From: Oasisia sp. SBJ-2009
Lineage: Eukaryota; Annelida; Polychaeta; Sabellida; Siboglinidae
Direction of reading: 5' to 3'
DNA length: 64,000 nt
NCBI GenBank assembly: GCA_964017155.1
Contig: OZ024862.1
Location: forward strand, 31,574,320-31,638,319
Shown here: piece after piece, positions 24,801 to 34,095 of the stretch
How the letters are laid out: every line of letters starts with the position of its first letter
Numbering within the stretch: position 1 is the stretch's first letter
Notes under the pieces: model-generated
Seen by the model: only the letters and a program-made list of their open reading frames with translations
Told to the model about the DNA's origin: nothing
The model's database searches: none
Position numbers and translations under genes: made by a program

Positions 24801-25205
24801 CTATTATTAGTAGTATGAAGTGATCCTTAAGGTAAGCTATTAGTATTACTTTAACAATTTTATAAAGCAAGCCAATCCCCGGTGTTTTAGGTATAATTTT
24901 GGTTGAAATTTAAGGCTGAATTGCCTAATTCTCAGTAGGGTCACAAAGTAAAAGATCGCCTAGGCTCCACTTCTATCATTTTTATATGCCTATTAAATGT
25001 GAGGCACAACAGAGTTAAATTCACGTTACAATAAAGGTGGAGTAGCCCGGAGTCGCCAAACACCGAACAGCTGCCACGTACGTAATATGTGGAACCTGGA
25101 ACAGGGGTAACAAGTGTCTATGGCCTTACCATTTCCTGCTAGCATAATAACTGAAGGAAGAACCAACAGCATTATCAAGATGAATCTTCCCAGAAATCGA
25201 GCCAT
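8651..25205 (-). CDS. SSR1: TRAP-alpha: translocon-associated protein / signal sequence receptor subunit alpha, complete spliced gene
   Basis: Nine exons (minus strand): 25205-25130, 18469-18309, 17964-17880, 16808-16681, 16095-15964, 11136-11057, 9830-9752, 9186-9081, 8730-8651. They total 927 nt, 308 residues plus TAA. All introns are GT/AG and all phases agree. The product is a type I ER membrane protein of the TRAP complex, which sits beside the Sec61 translocon and assists translocation of some precursors. Visible layout: signal peptide 1-24; acidic luminal segment about 38-105; conserved luminal domain 109-220 with FIVES.EASFRYPQDY, RQATFEY.F.P and RPFGL.INVNYKD; N-glycosylation sequon NET at 205-207; membrane span about 221-243; basic cytosolic tail with NKSPRRSPR, ending in acidic residues. 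Human SSR1 is 286 residues with the same order and conserved blocks. Intron 1 is 6.7 kb and intron 5 is 4.8 kb, the latter enlarged by transposons. I see no disabling change. Confidence 0.95.
9081..9186 (-). CDS. SSR1: SSR1 exon 8: cytosolic tail
   Basis: Encodes KKHMPKKSKPVVELGTQNKN, then DVDYDWLPKDTINNM, aligning with human [23 protein letters not shown]. The acceptor is TTTGTGCAG|AAG and the donor is ATATGA|GTAAGT (phase 1). Confidence 0.94.
9471..9735 (-). repeat. SSR1-intron repeat family A, copy 1 (intron 7)
   Basis: One of five copies of a 170-280 bp unit containing AACAATTGTAGGA, GACAGCATACAATGTCAT, TTATTCTAGCAAGACGTCTA, GTGGATGAAAACCTCTTGGT and, in longer copies, ATTGTTACCAGACTGTTG. 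The other copies are at about 15,757-15,930, 17,121-17,385, 17,456-17,745 and 18,617-18,800. All share one orientation. Confidence 0.9.
9752..9830 (-). CDS. SSR1: SSR1 exon 7: transmembrane segment
   Basis: Encodes FFLYVFLAALVVLMMVGAQQ, the single membrane span, then LFTSFG. The acceptor is CTCTTTTCAG|AT and the donor is TTTGGG|GTGAGT. The acceptor region is copied by the downstream-coordinate tandem repeat (9,833-10,965). Confidence 0.93.
9833..10965 (-). repeat. 385-bp tandem triplication in SSR1 intron 6
   Basis: ACCATTGAGATCAAGTATAA occurs at 9,842, 10,227 and 10,609, giving unit lengths of 385 and 382 bp. Units are about 90% alike by eye. The first unit abuts exon 7 and includes its polypyrimidine tract and acceptor. 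The unit edge near 10,600 keeps TTTTCAG, while the one near 10,211 has TTTTCAC. Each unit carries a minus-strand frame of about 95 codons with no recognised product. Confidence 0.93.
11057..11136 (-). CDS. SSR1: SSR1 exon 6: end of luminal domain with glycosylation site
   Basis: Encodes residues 195-220 plus two bases: DGKQFQDAVFNETINIVE, then DDGFDGE. The NET sequon aligns with NQT in human FQDAVFNQTVTV. The acceptor is TTTCCAG|GAT and the donor is GAAAC|GTGAGT (phase 2). Confidence 0.94.
12709..12836. repeat. (TA)n microsatellite cluster inside the hAT-like element
   Basis: Several TA tracts separated by short breaks. They open spurious Tyr-Ile frames on both strands. Confidence 0.95.
13125..13450. 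repeat. Imperfect foldback sequence
   Basis: TTTTGCGGGAGGTCT at 13,136 is matched in reverse by AGACCTCCCGCAAAA at about 13,434. AGTGCAATGATGC at 13,213 is matched by GCATCATTGCACT at about 13,360. The arms are diverged between these blocks. It could be a small foldback MITE nested in the hAT-like element. Confidence 0.5.
13872..15003. mobile_element. piggyBac-like TTAA element nested in the hAT-like element
   Basis: TTAA at 13,868-13,871 and 15,004-15,007 flanks terminal inverted repeats: CCCATTTTATCCTGAA at the left, and CCCATTTTATCCGGAA at the right when reversed. TTAA duplication with CCC termini is the piggyBac hallmark; Kolobok also uses TTAA. The element is 1,132 bp and has no transposase. 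A second copy of the right-end motif (ATTCCGGATAAAAAGGG) lies 50 bp inside the right terminus. Confidence 0.78.
15757..15930 (-). repeat. SSR1-intron repeat family A, copy 2 (intron 5)
   Basis: Same unit as at 9,471-9,735, ending about 33 bp from the exon 5 donor. The preceding segment 15,644-15,756 matches 17,000-17,105 and together they form the longer ancestral repeat into which the hAT-like element inserted. Confidence 0.88.
15964..16095 (-). CDS. SSR1: SSR1 exon 5: conserved luminal domain
   Basis: Encodes residues 151-194, including EPSRQATFEYGFTPSD and RPFGLTINVNYKD, aligning with human RQATFEYSFIPAE and RPFGLVINLNYKD. The acceptor is TGCTCTAG|TTC and the donor is ACACG|GTAAGT. Confidence 0.95.
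16331..16475. repeat. Intron repeat family B, copy 1 (intron 4)
   Basis: About 145 bp from GTCCTCAGTCATTGTTAACA to TTACATCACTGGACAA is repeated almost exactly at 18,064-18,210, with mismatches at only a few positions. Its origin is unknown; the high identity suggests recent duplication. Confidence 0.92.
16681..16808 (-). CDS. SSR1: SSR1 exon 4: conserved luminal domain
   Basis: Encodes residues 109-150, including KLLMGFSNNG, DFIVES and ASFRYPQDYSFFIQN, the most conserved part of TRAP-alpha. The acceptor is GTCTTGTAG|GC and the donor is CAGAAC|GTAAGC (phase 0). Confidence 0.96.
17060..17745 (-). repeat. 345-bp tandem duplication containing repeat family A, copies 3 and 4 (intron 3)
   Basis: AAAGGTAATA starts at 17,066 and 17,411, and each is followed by CCAACA.ACCCAGGCTTCTGGC and then a full family A unit. 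The two copies are clearly related over their whole length, with scattered substitutions. Confidence 0.88.
17880..17964 (-). CDS. SSR1: SSR1 exon 3
   Basis: Encodes residues 80-107 (EEEDEENEPL..., ANTYLLFTEPADM) plus one base. YLLFTEP aligns with TILFVKG of the human protein. The acceptor is GTTTATAG|GAG. The donor ATGA|GTAGGT was chosen because it joins in phase with exon 4 as AGC (Ser); a second GT four bases further would break the frame. Confidence 0.9.
18064..18210. repeat. Intron repeat family B, copy 2 (intron 2)
   Basis: Second copy of the 145-bp unit at 16,331-16,475, same orientation. Confidence 0.92.
18309..18469 (-). CDS. SSR1: SSR1 exon 2: acidic luminal segment
   Basis: Encodes residues 26-79, rich in Asp, Glu, Thr and Val, the poorly conserved acidic N-terminal region typical of TRAP-alpha. 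The acceptor is TTGCTGACAG|GG and the donor is GAGAAA|GTATGT (phase 0). Confidence 0.93.
18617..18800 (-). repeat. SSR1-intron repeat family A, copy 5 (intron 1)
   Basis: Contains TCTAGTCTGGATTAGACAG, GACAGCATACAATATCATAT, AAGACGTCTAAAGACC and CTCTTGGTCAGCTGGTTCTT. It is about 150 bp upstream of exon 2 in transcript order. Confidence 0.88.
18801..19770. other. SSR1 intron 1 sequence of unknown nature
   Basis: No gene recognised. On the plus strand, around 19,000-19,160, a broken frame gives an acidic stretch (NNRSDSEDE, later MMFDDNDSD). It resembles acidic N-termini of some transposases, but there are stops within it and no catalytic motif, so I leave it unnamed. Confidence 0.35.
19775..20816. 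mobile_element. piggyBac-like TTAA element in SSR1 intron 1
   Basis: TTAA at 19,771-19,774 and 20,817-20,820 flanks perfect 13-bp terminal inverted repeats (CCCTGCAGGTGAC). The element is 1,042 bp with no transposase frame. TTAA plus CCC termini point to piggyBac. The ends differ from the CCCATTTTATCC family at 13,872-15,003, so two TTAA families are present. The interior includes a moderately GC-rich, CpG-containing patch (20,130-20,520). Confidence 0.85.
21260..22530 (+). pseudogene. Decayed protein-coding insertion, unidentified
   Basis: On the plus strand (antisense to SSR1, in intron 1), successive frames give protein-like stretches between stops: VHVHDCVIVNYANVANPEMY near 21,310; WQTPADTLFFKHDHLIRKCN near 21,430; a 137-codon open frame 21,858-22,271 whose second half reads GEVMLSDIESVQVHAPVC, later LDNLKTVCEKFMMKKVEEYN; and STFKELLCKELIEYISDVAI near 22,350. 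The frames shift between segments, so this is not a working gene. I recognise no family. A processed pseudogene or the dead core of a large mobile element would both fit. Confidence 0.4.
22550..24290. other. SSR1 intron 1, no feature recognised
   Basis: Short AT tract at 22,551-22,565. The remainder has only short frames without family resemblance. Confidence 0.5.
24300..24480 (+). mobile_element. LINE reverse transcriptase C-terminal remnant
   Basis: The plus strand translates as PVGRPRKTWYTFVNAVLCMM, GIDPQDVEYHIRWKIATG, stop, KENPTEPANMGFE. The GRPRKTW ... D..WR ... PAN order is the usual C-terminal tail of one large group of animal LINE reverse transcriptases. The in-frame stop and lack of an upstream RT domain show it is dead. 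It lies antisense in SSR1 intron 1, about 650 bp from exon 1. Confidence 0.65.
25130..25205 (-). CDS. SSR1: SSR1 exon 1: start and signal peptide
   Basis: Encodes residues 1-25 plus one base. The start is in good context (ACCATGG) and is followed by MARFLGRFILIMLLVLPSV, a basic n-region and hydrophobic core typical of a signal peptide. The donor is G|GTAAGG (phase 1). Confidence 0.93.
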
Positions 25206-25600
25206 GGTCCAATGTCGCGCAGTCGTTCACCGCAAACCCGATGGAAGAGGATGTTAAAACACCCTCCAACTTCTAAAGTCTTCGTGTAGATGGTTCCCCG
25301 TCAGAAAAGGAAGCGGAAAGACGTCATCAAACCGTGATTCCTTTGGTGACCCAAACACGTATGTAAAATGGAAGATGATTGGCTGAAACGTGTCTGACCC
25401 GATTACGACTAAATCTTTAAACCAATGAGAAATTACGGTACATAGCTGAGTACTATTCTCGTTCACAGTTGAGGTGTTTCCCGGGGATTTTATTGGAGGT
25501 GTGTGACGGTGAGTTGGTTTGACATCAGTTAAGTTTACACATATTTCTCGCCAAACAAACCGTTCCGCGATGTGAACCAAAGCACAGAGCTATGCATGCA
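25206..25600 (-). promoter_or_regulatory. SSR1: SSR1 5' UTR and promoter region
   Basis: Upstream of the SSR1 ATG the sequence becomes more CpG-rich. On the minus strand a TGACGTCT CRE/ATF-like site lies 115-121 bp upstream of the ATG (25,326-25,319). A CCAAT box lies at 25,382-25,378 (minus) and another, on the plus strand, at 25,422-25,426. No clear TATA box is seen. TRAP genes in vertebrates are induced by the unfolded protein response, and ATF6/XBP1 bind TGACGTG-type sites, so the site is plausible but not a perfect UPRE or ERSE. Confidence 0.5.
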
Positions 25601-26501
25601 GTTCATACCTAACAATGCATTTAGTTTTAAACGATGTTATCCGCGTGTATATTAGTGTTAAAACCGCAGCTTGTCGACAATTGGACTGCGTCGTCACCAA
25701 TCACTGTAAATAGCGCTGCGGCTTGGGTTGGGTTGCTGACTGGCTGTCATTCCAACTTGGCACAACTCGCGCATAGACGCATAGTCGCACGAGTCGTGTT
25801 TCGTTTTTTTATTTAATCAAATAGTTGGATTGTGCTTGAACTATTCCAGGACATTGCGTAACATTAATTGTGCTGTTGTAATGCCGTCGCGAGATGAGTT
25901 GGCGAATATTAATACGAAGGCCATACGATACATTACTAACACTAACAGTAACAAGTAACAAATTAACAGCTGTCAGCAGGATGAAGAAAATTGAACCGAA
26001 AAGAAGGATTGCTAATCGTTGCTTAGATTGCACAGAACAGTATGCTTAGGCTGAGTACAAATTGCCATGCCTGTGGATTACATTGGACTGGTACTGCCAT
26101 TGCCATTGGTGGCACTGACTATGTATTACCTATTTAGTCTTAGAGTACCATTCCCCTAGAGTTTATACTAAGTTCCGTATGACTAGTTACTATCTAACTA
26201 TATGCAATGCCAAAGGTAGAAATTCAACATTTATTTTACTAGACAGTGGGACTAGTAACAACAACAGTTTACTCAAAAGGTTTACTATCATTATAATCCA
26301 GCCAATATAGAACATTATAACACAAATTATTTAAAGGGAAAACAAAGTCAATGTTTGGATCATATGGGATTAACAGAGTTAATAAAAAGTAACAACTTCC
26401 AACAACAATCATATTTTTAACGTCAGTGGTTTCCCAGGAAAAAAATGTAAAACACATAGACATAGAAAGTCTACAGACTACGCCATTTTAGAAACAAAAT
26501 G

Positions 26502-28589
26502 ACGTCAGAGAGTCTTCTTGGTCGGCGTGAACTGTGCATGCATATTATTATCTGTTACTTTCTAACCTAACCACGAAAACGACCGCCAACAGCCGCCAAA
26601 CTTCTCCCCACATTTCTTACATACATATACATACACTACATTACAAAAAAATCACTTGTATTCGTCTAACGAAGAAAATTCACAACAGAAACGCAAATCT
26701 TGGCGAACGGCAACTCGACAACTTCGACTACCGTAAACTCGCTATTATAAGTTAGCTTTACACAAAATACCGCTAGATGGCGCGCGAATATTTATTAACC
26801 TTACTGCATTCGCACGCGCGAATTAGTTTAATTAATTATAAATAATATAATAATAATTAGCTGCATCACTATGATCTGCAGAAAATGTTAAACGGCAAAC
26901 TAAGGCAACGCTTTGGTGATATGGGTCTAATAGAGTTGATAAAAAATAACAATTTAATATACAAATATATAATTTTATTAGTTTATTTTATATAGCGCCA
27001 AATCCACAATTCTCTTCTCTTCTATTCAACTGTTATTTAAGTATATGCAATAATAAGAATGCTACCCACAGGTAATATTTAAAAATAAATATTAAAAATA
27101 CATGTGTCTGCATAATTATCCAAAATTGCCTAGTAGTTATAAAAGAAAAAGGAAATTACGTGTTTTTCAATGAAGTCACATTGTTTATTTTATCAATATT
27201 TCTATAAACATCCCGCGTGTACTGCGAGCATGCAAGCTTATATTACATAAGCGATGTTTTAACAATAATAACTAAAACAATAACATGTTAATATTACTGT
27301 TTTTAAATCCTTCTTTTTCTACCACCATAATATTTCCCATATATTCATATTCCTTTTTACATTTTAGCGATTTATTGTTCCGATAATTAATAAAGTGTCT
27401 TGTTCAAAAATAATAATTATTACATATCTGATGGTGGAAATGTCATTCATGAGTAGAACAAATAGCTTCAGTAATATGTTCTTATGCATAATGGTTGTGT
27501 ATGTGCTGAATGAAAATTATTATTACGTCGTACTTATTTTACTACTTTAATTATTTATTACTATTAACCATACTTTTATATTCATTTATTACAATTGTTG
27601 TTATGTAATTTGTATGTTTATTTATGACTGATAAGTCAGCTTAGTTAATGATATAGAAACATGTATTTTCATTATTTATTTTTAAATAATATTATCTGTG
27701 GGTAGTTTTCTCTTTATTGTATTTTTAATAGCATTATTTTGTGAAGCGCCACAAACAATTATGGATGTGGCGCTACATAAATAAAATATTATATTATAAT
27801 AAAAAAAATGGTTTGTTTATTTAATATAGCGCCACATCCAATTTAAACTTGTTCATGGCGTTTTACATACATTAAAATGCTAAACAAAAAATACACACCA
27901 GAAGAAAAAAAACATAAATATACTAGAAACATATATGAACAATTATAAAAATAAAATATCAATATAAAAATAATAAAACTTATAATTTCCTGCAAATACT
28001 AGTGATGATAATAATTAATTATTATTATTATATTATTTATAAGTAATTAAACTATTTCGCGCGTGTGAAGTAAAACAATTAAATATTCGCAGTCAGAAAC
28101 GTGGCGTCTAGCGGTATTTTGTGTAAAGCTTTTAAAAGCGATTTTACGGTACCACTGGGCGGCCGAACAAGTTGTACTCGAGGTCTGCGCGTTTTTGTGT
28201 GTGAATTTTCTTCGTTAGAGGAATGCAAGAGATTTTATTACATAACATAGTGTATGCATATGTATGTAAGATATGTGAGGAGAAGTTTGGCGGGTGTTGG
28301 AGGTCGTTTTGATGGTTAGGTCAATCAAATCGGGTCGTCTAGGATCCGCGCTGTGTCTGTGACTGTCCAAACGAATCCACCGAACCACTGTTTCAGTTCT
28401 GCTCGATTCATAGGTTAACAAGAAGACATCTTACTGATAGTGTCTTTCACTGTACTATTACTATAAGCGTTTGAGGAACAGTGTGGCATATTGATGTCGC
28501 GATTTCGTTGTAAACCGACGTAAGGCAACTTTTAGCGTACCGCTTGGCTCTCTGTTATGACAGCTGAACCAGCAGAGACTCTCTGACGT
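26502..28589. mobile_element. 2.1 kb AT-rich element with long, uneven inverted repeats
   Basis: ACGTCAGAGAGTCT at 26,502 reappears reversed at about 28,589. Further in, CCGCCAAACTTCTCC, CTTACATACATAT and TACACTA (26,590-26,640) pair with 28,240-28,310; GAAGAAAATTCACA pairs with 28,200; and CACAAAATACCGCTAGA pairs with 28,110-28,130. The right arm is about 190 bp longer, so the left arm has a deletion. The middle (26,800-28,080) is extremely AT-rich and has no transposase. The ends and target duplication are not clear, so the superfamily is unassigned. Confidence 0.7.
27755..27850. repeat. Short palindromic SINE/LINE-tail-like sequence
   Basis: GGATGTGGCGCTACATAAATAAA at 27,763 is mirrored by TTTATTTAATATAGCGCCACATCC at 27,817. 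GGCGCTA(C/T)ATAAATAAA resembles the 3' ends of many SINEs and L2-type LINEs. It may be two tails in opposite orientation. Confidence 0.5.
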
Positions 28590-28639
28590 ATTACTTTTCC
28601 AAACTGCTGGGTTGTGATTGGTTGCAAGGTCCAAGATGG

Positions 28640-31600
28640 GCCGGTTCATGGTGTCGGTGATTTAGCTAGATTTTCCCACTTTAAGACCACTTTCTGAGGT
28701 AACCACTAAGGTGAAAAATTGGATTGTAGATGCAAATGATTAGCTAGTGTAAACTCTTTTAGGTGCATAACACTAAACTGTTGCCTTTTTTTTCACTTTA
28801 AGTCACCACAGTTTTATTAAGAAAATAGTGTCAGGCGTTAATGTCAGTCAGTCAGATGTTGTGCATATTATTTGTACAATATATGCATGTAGTGAGTTTG
28901 GTCGAAAGTTGTCCATGCCAGTCAAGAATATATTCTTGCCATGAACACCAATTATGTTATGTGCTTGCGTTTAACTGCTGGTTTTTCAACCTTGGTTAAA
29001 TACCAAATGTCCATAAAGGTAACAGTGTAATTAATATAAAAAATTATTAAGAAGATCTGAAGAAGTCCTAAACCGCATTGAAACTGGAAACCAATTGCGT
29101 TAATTAACCGGTACCACTCTGCCTAATACCGAGCTGCCTACCATTATGAATATCCATAGTCATGCCAGAAATTTACCTCAGATTATGGTCTTGTGAAAAC
29201 TTCCTATATGATGAGTGATAAAAATATCACACTATAGAAAGTTAGATACATCAAAGAAGTGCTAAATTTATAAATAATCCCCAGACATGTGCATATTCCA
29301 TGGCAACGCCTAGAAAATGTCATAATTTGTCAGTAAATGAAGCTGTAGCTGCTGTGGCCAGTTGTTCACTGGCAACAGTTTATCAATGATTTGGGAAATT
29401 GGGATTCAGTTACATCCGGGCCTGCGAATGTGTTAGGGTTAGGGTCACTATGTCTACAAAGGCTTGATTGACTAATGACTACAGTGGAATATGATGAATG
29501 ACATACTGACTTACTGAGCCGGACTAGTTAGTAGGCTGGTTTACTAGACTACCATTATCTTTACTAGTGAACAGACGAGTGGTCTAGTTGATAGTTCTAC
29601 CCCTGATACATACCTGTGTTTCAAAGAATATCAACATTGCACTTCAAACTTGCTGCAGACTATTGTACATCATTACGTATGAATTAACATATTGGTAACT
29701 TCACTAGCTGGATTAATATACAAATTATATGACATGTGAAATATAATGTTGTTAAGTATTGCTTTGTTTGTTGTATAAATGCTTCAGTGTGACTTGGTGA
29801 AGCCTCATGAGTTTGGACTTGAAGTTATCTGGATACCAATCATCTGTAAATTTCAGCATCAAAACATAATTTCACAGCAGTGGACTTTCCATTAGCTAAA
29901 TATTACATCAGTTATGTGCATAATAAATTTGTCTGGAAAACTTATTTGTTGTATCCAACACATACACTGGGACCAAAGTGTACACATTAGAGATAAGTAT
30001 TTCTTTACAATGACGTAATAAAGCATGTGGATCCGATTAATGCTGATTACCATACCTGGTTTAATCTACCAGGTAGTTGTCTGTACTCTTGTTGCCAAAC
30101 ATGCCATGTTCTTTTTCAGTTCCACATAAGTGACATAACAGGCACGCCAGTAAATTACTCAGGTCCATTCTGTGATGCTGTCAAGCAAGTGTTTTTGATC
30201 CTTTAGCAATGTAGCTTGCACCTAAAAAACATGAAAACAGCCACTTACAGTCAAAACATTTCACACGATACATCTTCTATACCTTTACTACATAATTATG
30301 TACTCTTGAAGCAATACAAAAATTAAAATTTGTGTTTTTTATTGATCAACATGTACACAAAATGCATTCGATTTTGCACCACAAAAAATTATACATCATT
30401 TTCATCACAGGAAACTCCAGTAAGTGGTGCCACTGAAAGTCTTTTGTTATCCCTTCCATGTACAAACACATATAAACAATAATCCTAACCGGCTAACACA
30501 ACCCTCTTCCACACCAGAACAATTACTATCTCCAGTGAACCACAAAGTAGTGCAATCTACCCAAGTTTTCTGTGAGACTAATATTTACATGCAAAAACGA
30601 GTTTGTGTTCATTTTGAATGATAAGAGTAGATTCATGATGTGAGTGAAAGTGTAAGTGTCTCTTTTCATGTGTTTTCAAGGTCAGGGCCTAAACAGCAAA
30701 GTTTTTTTCTGGTGGTTATTTGTTACTCATACTTTTCTCTGGCCCTACAGGATGCCATCCATTCACTGACCTGAGCTGAAGAAACTTGTTAGTTTTTTCC
30801 CGCCTGGTGGCAGCACTGTATTTTCAACCAGTTGAACATTTAATCCAGGGACCATATAAAAATTCTTCACATGCCTACTGTAGTGTAAGTACTGTTAGTG
30901 TAATTTACCACTTTGTTAGTTCAAACGGGATGGTGACACTTGAGGTAGAATGCAGCTTTGTGGGTTTTTGGTTTAGGTAACGTGGTCTTAAATGGTTTTA
31001 TTTCCATGTCATTACAGTGTTTCCAACTCCAAGAAAAACTAAACAAATTGCACTAAACAGTAGAAAGTCCATTTTAAATAGTCATGCACTTTCCTGTTAG
31101 CACCACAAATGAGATGAGTGGGTGTGTATAAGACCAAACCAAACATTACATAGTAAACATTATGCAGTAAACATGACACCCCACTGCCTCCAGTTGTAAT
31201 TCCAGGACAAGTTCAGCCCACAAAATGTACAAGTTTGAACTATTCTTCACCCATGTCTTCTAGCCCCCTTGTGGTGCAAAGTTCTGTACCCCAATTGGGC
31301 CCACTACAAACAGACCAGCTGTATCTAAAAGCCTACATAATCTGCAGATTTTCTTCATTTCTCTCCAGCCAGTAGTTCTTAACTAAGCCGATAGGTGTAG
31401 GGAAGATGGTATGCCATTGTTTTCATATTTACCCCTTAGGTGGCAGAAAGCAGTGCTTATCCCTAAATTACTATCATTGTGTTTAACATATCACCAGTTG
31501 ATAAACCAGAGTTAAATGGTCCGAGGAAGAGATTGCAAATAGATAAAGGCAAGTGGACCTCATATCTGATGGGAGATTCACATATATTACATCCAAGTGA

Positions 31601-31920
31601 AAATGTATAGCAGTAATAACACTGACTATCTTGAGTTGATAAGACAATCTTTTACACCCAGGAGTTGATGAATGAGATTGCATTAATAAGATTGACAATA
31701 CAACACAACTTAAATATAGCTTTAGCACTACAGCTGTACTTCAGATGTAAGCATTAGCAAACATCACATAATGTAGGGTAAAGGCTATTTATAGATTGGT
31801 ATTTATTACTTAAGCAGTTGAATGAAAACATTGTCAATGTTTACAGATCATCTTGAAAATGCATTATTTGATGTAGTTTAGGGGAATAGCAGGTAAATTC
31901 TGTTCAGGCTGTGGATTTTA
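28640..31920. other. Intergenic DNA, no gene recognised
   Basis: Only short AT-rich frames occur on either strand. No RNA gene, array or clear transposon end was seen. Confidence 0.55.
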
Positions 31921-31928
31921 TCTGCACC

Positions 31929-32225
31929 CATAGCTTTATGCAGAGACCTGTCCACCCGTCATTTGGATGGGTAATTTACCCGTTGTGGATGGATAGAAAT
32001 ATGGGTAGTCTGGTTAAAAATGAAGGAGCACAAAAGTCTTCCAAAACCATAGATATTGCCAGTTATGCCTTAAAAGTGAGTGTAAATGGTGTCACATGTG
32101 TGTTTGTAGTCCACTTCAGGTCATCAGACACATTTTAAAGTTTGTAAACTAGCTTAACAGTTAACATCCATGTGTTCACCAAATCATGTGTGACTGGCAA
32201 AAATGTGATCCTGCATAAAGCCCTG
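31929..32225. mobile_element. hAT-like MITE, 297 bp, with 8-bp target duplication
   Basis: The perfect 8-bp direct repeat TCTGCACC flanks the element (31,921-31,928 and 32,226-32,233). The ends are CATAGCTTTATGCAG (left) and CAGGGCTTTATGCAG (right, reversed), 13 of 15 identical. CAGGG termini with 8-bp duplications are typical of hAT MITEs. A second copy lies at 34,535-34,819 and a fragment at about 62,545-62,640. Confidence 0.82.
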
Positions 32226-32239
32226 TCTGCACCTTATAG

Positions 32240-33700
32240 CATTGTTGAATTATACTCTTCAGAATAGCAGCCTATGCAACAAAAATACTTTTGAGCAATA
32301 AAACCCAACACTCTAGATTTAGTTTTAAAAGCATGTAATTGTGTTTAAACAGTTTCTAACAATAATAAAATATTATTAAAAGGTCCTACTGGTAACCCAA
32401 ACCTTTAAAGGAATTATGATTAGGAAACGACCCATAATGCTTTGAATGGAGGTGTATTTACTTTATACCCCTGGGAGAATTACAATAACAGGCCAAGTGG
32501 CAATGTGTGTGGGTGGAGATTGTGGGGGGGTAGGCTGGTAGTAGGTGTGTGTACGCACTTGCCTGACCCTCCATTCAGTTGAGTAGCTTGTATTATTAGT
32601 GGGTGTCACATTGTGTGACTCAAAGACATGCCTGGATGTCAGTAACGGTCCCATCAGGCCAGGCCGAGTCAGTGAGTCACAGGAACCTTCCGCCACCATG
32701 GCACATACAGACGCTTAGCCAGCGCTTCAAGTTCGACACAGTTTATTAACTATGTACATTCGATAGATGATTAATTATTTCTTGTGTGTGCGGGCCGTCA
32801 TGGCTGTGTCACAATAGGACCCATGCAGGATACAGGTACGTGTACAATAGGACCCTTGCAGGACACAGGTAATGTTTGTTTCTTCCTCCGCGATTTAAGC
32901 TGCCACAGACAGGGTCACGCATAATGGTTTTGCTTTTTGTTTACTTGCGATTGCGTCATACCCCTACAGTCACTGCACAGGTCGAGGGCCAAGTAGGCGG
33001 CAAAGTAAGAGACAAACTACAGGTTTGTTCGGCAGCAATGGAGGACTGCAGGGTGTTTAGTCTCGGTTTGTGGAATTGTGGGCCATCACCACCCACTCAC
33101 AACAATTTGTTTTGGGGTCAGAATTCTGTGTCGTTATGCAGAACACTGTGCATGAGTGAAGGGATAGGTGCAACGCTGCAGTTCTCCAAACACACACCCT
33201 AGATGACTTTTATACCCGGATTACAGTGAGACCAAGTTGCATATAGCGTGATAGTAGAGTACTGCAGTGAGGTAGAGTTTCATTTTATTTAAAACCAATT
33301 CCGTAGTTAGCATCATCATCATGTGATGCATGCTCAAGGGTTAATTATAAAGTGTTAAACTGTTCTGTGATGAGTCATGCTAAGTGTACCGTGTGATCTA
33401 AAATAACATATAAATTGTACTCATTTTATAATAATTATATCTTGAGTTGAAAGATTTGGTACGATGCCAATAACTGTGTTATGACTCACGTTAATGATTT
33501 CATTAATCAGCCAGCACGTGGCTGCACGCTACCGTGAAAAGGAGTGTTGAAAAATATTTAGTACTTGTCCATATTTTATATTGAATACATGTACAGCCTC
33601 AAGGTTGGTGTAAATTCGAAGCTTGAATATTGTGGTTTCCCCACATAGCCTCAGGTAATCTGGCTGTATAAATGAGTATCTGATTATCTAAAATATGAGT
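32240..33700. other. Intergenic DNA with a short G-rich tract
   Basis: No gene recognised. A perfect Kozak context (GCCACCATGG at 32,698) opens only six codons. Confidence 0.5.
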
Positions 33701-33707
33701 TAGTGTA

Positions 33708-34095
33708 ATGTTGTGTTGTGTTGTGTTGTGTTGTGTTGTGTTGTGTTGTGTTGTGTTGTGTTGTGTTGTGTTGTGTTGTGTTGTGTTGTGTTGTGTTGTG
33801 TAGTGTAGTGTAGTGTAGTGTAGTGTAGTGTAGTGTAGTGTAGTGTAGTGTAGTCACTGTGGTGTGTTGTATTGTTGTGTTGCATAGTGTTATGTATAGT
33901 GTAATGCAGGGCTGTGTTGTGCAGTGTAATGTTGTGTATCTAGTAGTACAATTCAGTGTTGTGTAAAGCAGTGTAGTGTAATGTTGCATTGTGCAGTGTA
34001 ACGCAGTAGGCGTATGCAGTGCTGTGTAGTGTAGTGCACTGTAGTGCAGTACAGTGTAATGCAGGGCAGCAGAGTGCAGTGGAGTCACAGTGTAG
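33708..34095 (+). repeat. Pentanucleotide array (TTGTG)n to (TAGTG)n with decayed flank
   Basis: About 18 TTGTG units run to 33,800 and switch abruptly to about 11 TAGTG units (to 33,854). Degenerate GTGTAGTGCAGTGTAATG sequence continues to about 34,090. A 157-codon minus-strand frame of Thr/His/Tyr/Leu repeats is a by-product. Confidence 0.95.

Noticed and set aside
32698..32718. Perfect Kozak start GCCACCATGG
   Set aside because: The frame stops after six codons and no exon boundary explains a continuation.
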